From assembly GCA_913053665.1 (NCBI GenBank), contig CAJXGR010000143.1, forward strand, positions 1 to 7,949: a DNA stretch of 7,949 nt. Direction: 5' to 3'. The notes below the pieces were generated by a model that worked only from the letters and a program-made list of their open reading frames with translations, was not told where the DNA came from and ran no database searches. Shown here in pieces: positions 5,840-7,949 of this stretch (positions are counted from its first letter, which is position 1; each line of letters starts with the position of its first letter). A program made the position numbers and the translations under genes. Origin of the DNA: an uncultured Spirochaetia bacterium (GTDB lineage Bacteria; Spirochaetota; UBA6919).

Positions 5840-7459
5840 TTATTTCCTGTGTGAGAGTAGTTTTCTGCCGATGCGTTTTACGATTTCCCTAAACTCCTTT
5901 TCTTTAAGGAAATATAAAGTCACTAAATAAGTCATCACTCCAAAAGCAATTAAAAGAGTTGTGGATAAAATATTGTCCAGATAAGGGGTAGAGATGATTC
6001 CGAGGGGAGTGGCCCACTGATTCAGGATCAGGATCACACCACCCATAACTATTGATGCTGCAACAATTTTAACCATACTCACCAAAGTGGGAGTCCAGGA
6101 GAATCGGCCAATTTGCCGGATAAGAATGGCAATCAGCAAGATCAGGTTAAAGTAGGAGGACACAGTGATAGACAATGCAATTCCTTCAAAAGACCAACCC
6201 CATCGGCCAACGAGAAGGCTCATGAGGCCTAAATGAAGGGCTACAGAAGCTATACCAGTATAGATCATGGTCTTCATGTCTTTCATACTCTGAAAGGCCC
6301 TTATAAACACGATGGAAAGGCCCATAGAAAGGATTGCCGGGGCAAAGTAAAATTGGGCTTTTGAGATATTCTCAACAACAGTGTTTGTAATCTTCCCTGT
6401 TGCCCCTCCAGAAAAGATAAGCAGAACGTCTTTATAGATGAAACGAGGGATCTCAAAGTCTAAAACCATAAGACCCACCACGGAAGGCACTGTGAAAAAG
6501 AAAACCAGCCTCAAGCCCATGAGTACAAGATCCTTTAAACCGTCCATATCTTTGTTTTCAAAGTATTTAGACATATTGGGCAGGCTCACCATTGAGATAC
6601 CCGCTACGAATATGGAAAGGGGCAACTGGATGATGAAAAAACCCTGTGAGAGAGCAGTATTCCCGCCTTCTATGTTGTAAGAGTAGAGATTGGACAGGAT
6701 GTTATTCAGTTTGGGTATACCCATAGCCACTGCGAAAGGGACAAAGAGAGTGAAGAATTCTCTAATATGCTTATCCTTAAAGTCGATGGAAAAGTGAAAG
6801 CGAAAGCCAGACTTTATGAGAGCGGGAATCTGGATAAGCAAATAGGTACAACCTCCTGCGACAACAGCGTAAGCAAGAGCCTGGATCTGATTCATTGTTT
6901 CCAGACCGTTAAAGAGCCTGTAAGAGAAGTACAATACCAACAGGAAAGTGATGTTGGAAAAAAAAGGCCCCAAAGCCGGTATGGTAAATTGATTCATGGA
7001 ATTGAGCATCCCCATAATGAGGGCTGACAAGCTGATAAAGGGAAGGTAGAACATCATGATGTAAAAGAGTTGTGACGCCAAGGAGCTTGCAAGAGGTGAT
7101 GGGTTGTGATAAGAGGACATAAACCCATCAGCAATCAGAGCACCTGTAAGGGTTACGGCAATGGTGATAAGGATAGTGATGTTCAAGACTTTGTTAGCAA
7201 AAAGGAAGGCTTCCTTTTTTCCCTCTCGAACAAGGATGGCAGAGAAAATGGGTATGAAGGCGGCGGACAAAGCCCCTTCGGCCAATAGCTCTCTTAAGGC
7301 GTTGGGTATGCGAAAAGCGGCGATGAAGGCATCGAATTCCCAGCCTCCGCCAAAGAGAAAGATGGAGTACTGCTGTCTGACCAACCCTAAGACTTTGGAT
7401 AACAGGGTGGCAAAGGTAATGATGAGAGTAGTCTTTAGAAAGACTTTCTTGTTCAGCAT
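5840..7459 (-). CDS. murJ: MurJ (MviN) lipid II flippase, variant in the central cavity
   Basis: MurJ is the MOP-superfamily inner-membrane flippase that moves lipid II to the periplasmic side for peptidoglycan synthesis. This 539-residue protein has about 14 hydrophobic segments and the best-conserved part of MurJ at its N-terminus: L-S-K-V-L-G-L-V-R at 20-28, D-A-F-I-A-A-F-R-I-P-N at 43-53 and L-R-E-L-L-A-E-G-A-L-S at 55-65. E. coli Arg24, Asp39 and Arg52 correspond to Arg28, Asp43 and Arg56. Arg18 is Lys22. The segment matching E. coli D-R-L-M-E-F-P (Asp269-Arg270) reads F-F-I-I-Q-L-P, so Arg270 appears to be Phe275. The FYSRQDIKT-like loop is present as F-Q-S-M-K-D-M-K-T at 389-397, and the tail is basic. 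Its length fits MurJ (about 510-550). No SD precedes ATG 7459 (the bases are pyrimidine-rich), so translation is probably coupled to gatC, 29 bases upstream. Confidence 0.92.
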   Translation of the reverse strand: MLNKKVFLKTTLIITFATLLSKVLGLVRQQYSIFLFGGGWEFDAFIAAFRIPNALRELLAEGALSAAFIPIFSAILVREGKKEAFLFANKVLNITILITIAVTLTGALIADGFMSSYHNPSPLASSLASQLFYIMMFYLPFISLSALIMGMLNSMNQFTIPALGPFFSNITFLLVLYFSYRLFNGLETMNQIQALAYAVVAGGCTYLLIQIPALIKSGFRFHFSIDFKDKHIREFFTLFVPFAVAMGIPKLNNILSNLYSYNIEGGNTALSQGFFIIQLPLSIFVAGISMVSLPNMSKYFENKDMDGLKDLVLMGLRLVFFFTVPSVVGLMVLDFEIPRFIYKDVLLIFSGGATGKITNTVVENISKAQFYFAPAILSMGLSIVFIRAFQSMKDMKTMIYTGIASVALHLGLMSLLVGRWGWSFEGIALSITVSSYFNLILLIAILIRQIGRFSWTPTLVSMVKIVAASIVMGGVILILNQWATPLGIISTPYLDNILSTTLLIAFGVMTYLVTLYFLKEKEFREIVKRIGRKLLSHRK

Positions 7460-7488
7460 AGGATGAGGTTTAATATGGCGATCACTGT

Positions 7489-7773
7489 CTATAACACTTT
7501 TGGAACGACAATGAAGTTGTTATCGCTTTTAGGGGCTAAGTTCATGATTTCTTCAACTGGCATACTCTCTTTCACCTCATCTTTACGATCCACATTATGA
7601 ATATCCAGTATGTGAGCGGTCGGTTCCACCTTTGAGGTGTCCAATTTGTTCATCTTATCGACATAGTCCAGGATATTGTTTAGATCTTTGGCAAACTCCT
7701 TCTTTTCGGCCTCACTGAGAGCGATACGAGCGAGAAGAGCCACATTTTCTACTTCTTTGAGACTAACTTTCAT
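7489..7773 (-). CDS. gatC: Aspartyl/glutamyl-tRNA amidotransferase subunit C
   Basis: GatC is the small subunit of GatCAB, which converts mischarged Glu-tRNA(Gln) and/or Asp-tRNA(Asn) to the correct aminoacyl-tRNA; it wraps around GatA and bridges it to GatB. The 94-residue product has the family pattern throughout: V-x-N-V-A-L-L-A-R-I-A-L near 8-19, N-N-I-L-D-Y-V at 32-38, V-E-P-T-A-H at 49-54 and the terminal F-I-V-V-P-K-V-L. An in-frame ATG at 7815 would add 14 residues but has no SD. ATG 7773, with AAGGGG 5 bases upstream, matches the usual N-terminus and length. gatC is normally followed by gatA, but here murJ follows and neither gatA nor gatB is in the window. Confidence 0.93.
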   Translation of the reverse strand: MKVSLKEVENVALLARIALSEAEKKEFAKDLNNILDYVDKMNKLDTSKVEPTAHILDIHNVDRKDEVKESMPVEEIMNLAPKSDNNFIVVPKVL

Positions 7774-7778
7774 TCCTT

Positions 7779-7784
7779 CCCCTT
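7779..7784 (-). promoter_or_regulatory. Ribosome binding site that sets the gatC start
   Basis: AAGGGG followed by AAGGA runs into ATG 7773 on the minus strand, giving an SD at 5 bases spacing. The upstream in-frame ATG at 7815 has only pyrimidine- and A-rich sequence before it. Confidence 0.7.
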
Positions 7785-7842
7785 GGGTCATAAATAGCAA
7801 TATTTTGGCTGACATGAGTTATGTATAGCTTGTATCCAACCG

Positions 7843-7864
7843 ATAGGAAAGTTAATATTCCTAT
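7843..7864. repeat. 7-bp inverted repeat upstream of gatC
   Basis: ATAGGAA (7843-7849) and TTCCTAT (7858-7864) are perfect inverted arms separated by 8 AT-rich bases. The element lies 70-91 bases before the gatC start. TTGACT (about 7878-7873 on the minus strand) lies just upstream with an imperfectly spaced TATTAA, so the repeat may overlap the promoter. Operator or chance repeat cannot be told apart here. Confidence 0.3.
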
Positions 7865-7932
7865 GGCAAAAGTCAATTGATATAGTGAATAATTCAGGGC
7901 TATTTCATTCTCTAGATAATTGTTTATCCCGA

Positions 7933-7949
7933 ACAGACAGAATGTCTGT
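7933..7949. repeat. 17-base perfect inverted repeat at the window edge
   Basis: ACAGACA-GAA-TGTCTGT has 7-bp arms and a 3-base centre and ends exactly at the last base of the window, so it may be longer. On the minus strand it is followed by TCGGGATAAAC, not a thymine run, so it is not an intrinsic terminator in that direction. On the plus strand the downstream sequence is not available. It could be a terminator stem for a plus-strand gene ending beyond the window or a regulator site upstream of gatC. Confidence 0.4.

Noticed and set aside
6438..7466. Plus-strand reading frames opposite murJ
   Set aside because: They are shadows of the MurJ coding frame with Lys/Ser-rich, family-less translations.
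7774..7815. Fourteen-residue N-terminal extension of GatC from ATG 7815
   Set aside because: There is no SD before it, and GatC proteins normally begin where ATG 7773 starts.

Overview
The window reads as chromosomal DNA of a Gram-negative, peptidoglycan-making bacterium. It is moderately AT-rich, with AT-rich intergenic gaps and purine-rich Shine-Dalgarno (SD) sites. An outer-membrane beta-barrel protein, a PpiD/SurA-like periplasmic chaperone and a MurJ flippase imply two membranes and a cell wall. GatC implies indirect charging of Asn-tRNA and/or Gln-tRNA. The MurJ stretch with Q-L-P and L-P-x-M-S resembles, from memory, spirochaete MurJ proteins, so Spirochaetota is my tentative guess; no database search was possible. 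I see no rRNA, tRNA, CRISPR array, IS element or phage gene.

Layout. At the left end is a 228-base AT-rich leader followed by one plus-strand gene for a ParB-fold, probably CTP-binding, DNA-binding protein (229-1230). Everything else is on the minus strand and converges on it. Read in the direction of transcription (right to left), the order is gatC (7773-7489), murJ (7459-5840), a HAD-family phosphatase (5725-5051), an SplB-like radical SAM protein (about 4994-3894), a 211-base gap with a possible promoter, a PpiD/SurA-like membrane-anchored chaperone (3682-1883) and a small beta-barrel outer-membrane protein (1868-1269). No gene-free stretch exceeds 300 bases. The longest are 1-228, 3683-3893 and 7774-7949.

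How they fit together. gatC and murJ lie 29 bases apart, and murJ has no visible SD, so they are probably co-transcribed and translationally coupled. The phosphatase and SplB-like genes follow with gaps of 114 and about 56 bases and may belong to the same unit. The chaperone and the beta-barrel protein are 14 bases apart and form a plausible envelope-biogenesis pair: a periplasmic folding factor beside a possible client. The ParB-like gene has no ParA partner or recognisable parS site in the window.

Most of the window is ordinary housekeeping DNA, and I do not see a clear new multi-gene system. The points worth a second look are: (1) the radical SAM gene has no ATG, GTG or TTG that keeps its iron-sulfur motif, and a CTG with a well-placed SD is the best start; (2) that protein lacks the catalytic cysteine of true spore photoproduct lyase; (3) MurJ appears to lack the arginine matching E. 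coli Arg270; (4) gatC is followed by murJ, not gatA; (5) the chaperone carries two degenerate parvulin-like segments; (6) the ParB-like gene stands alone, with an odd leader. Comparisons with E. coli MurJ and B. subtilis SplB are by eye from memory.
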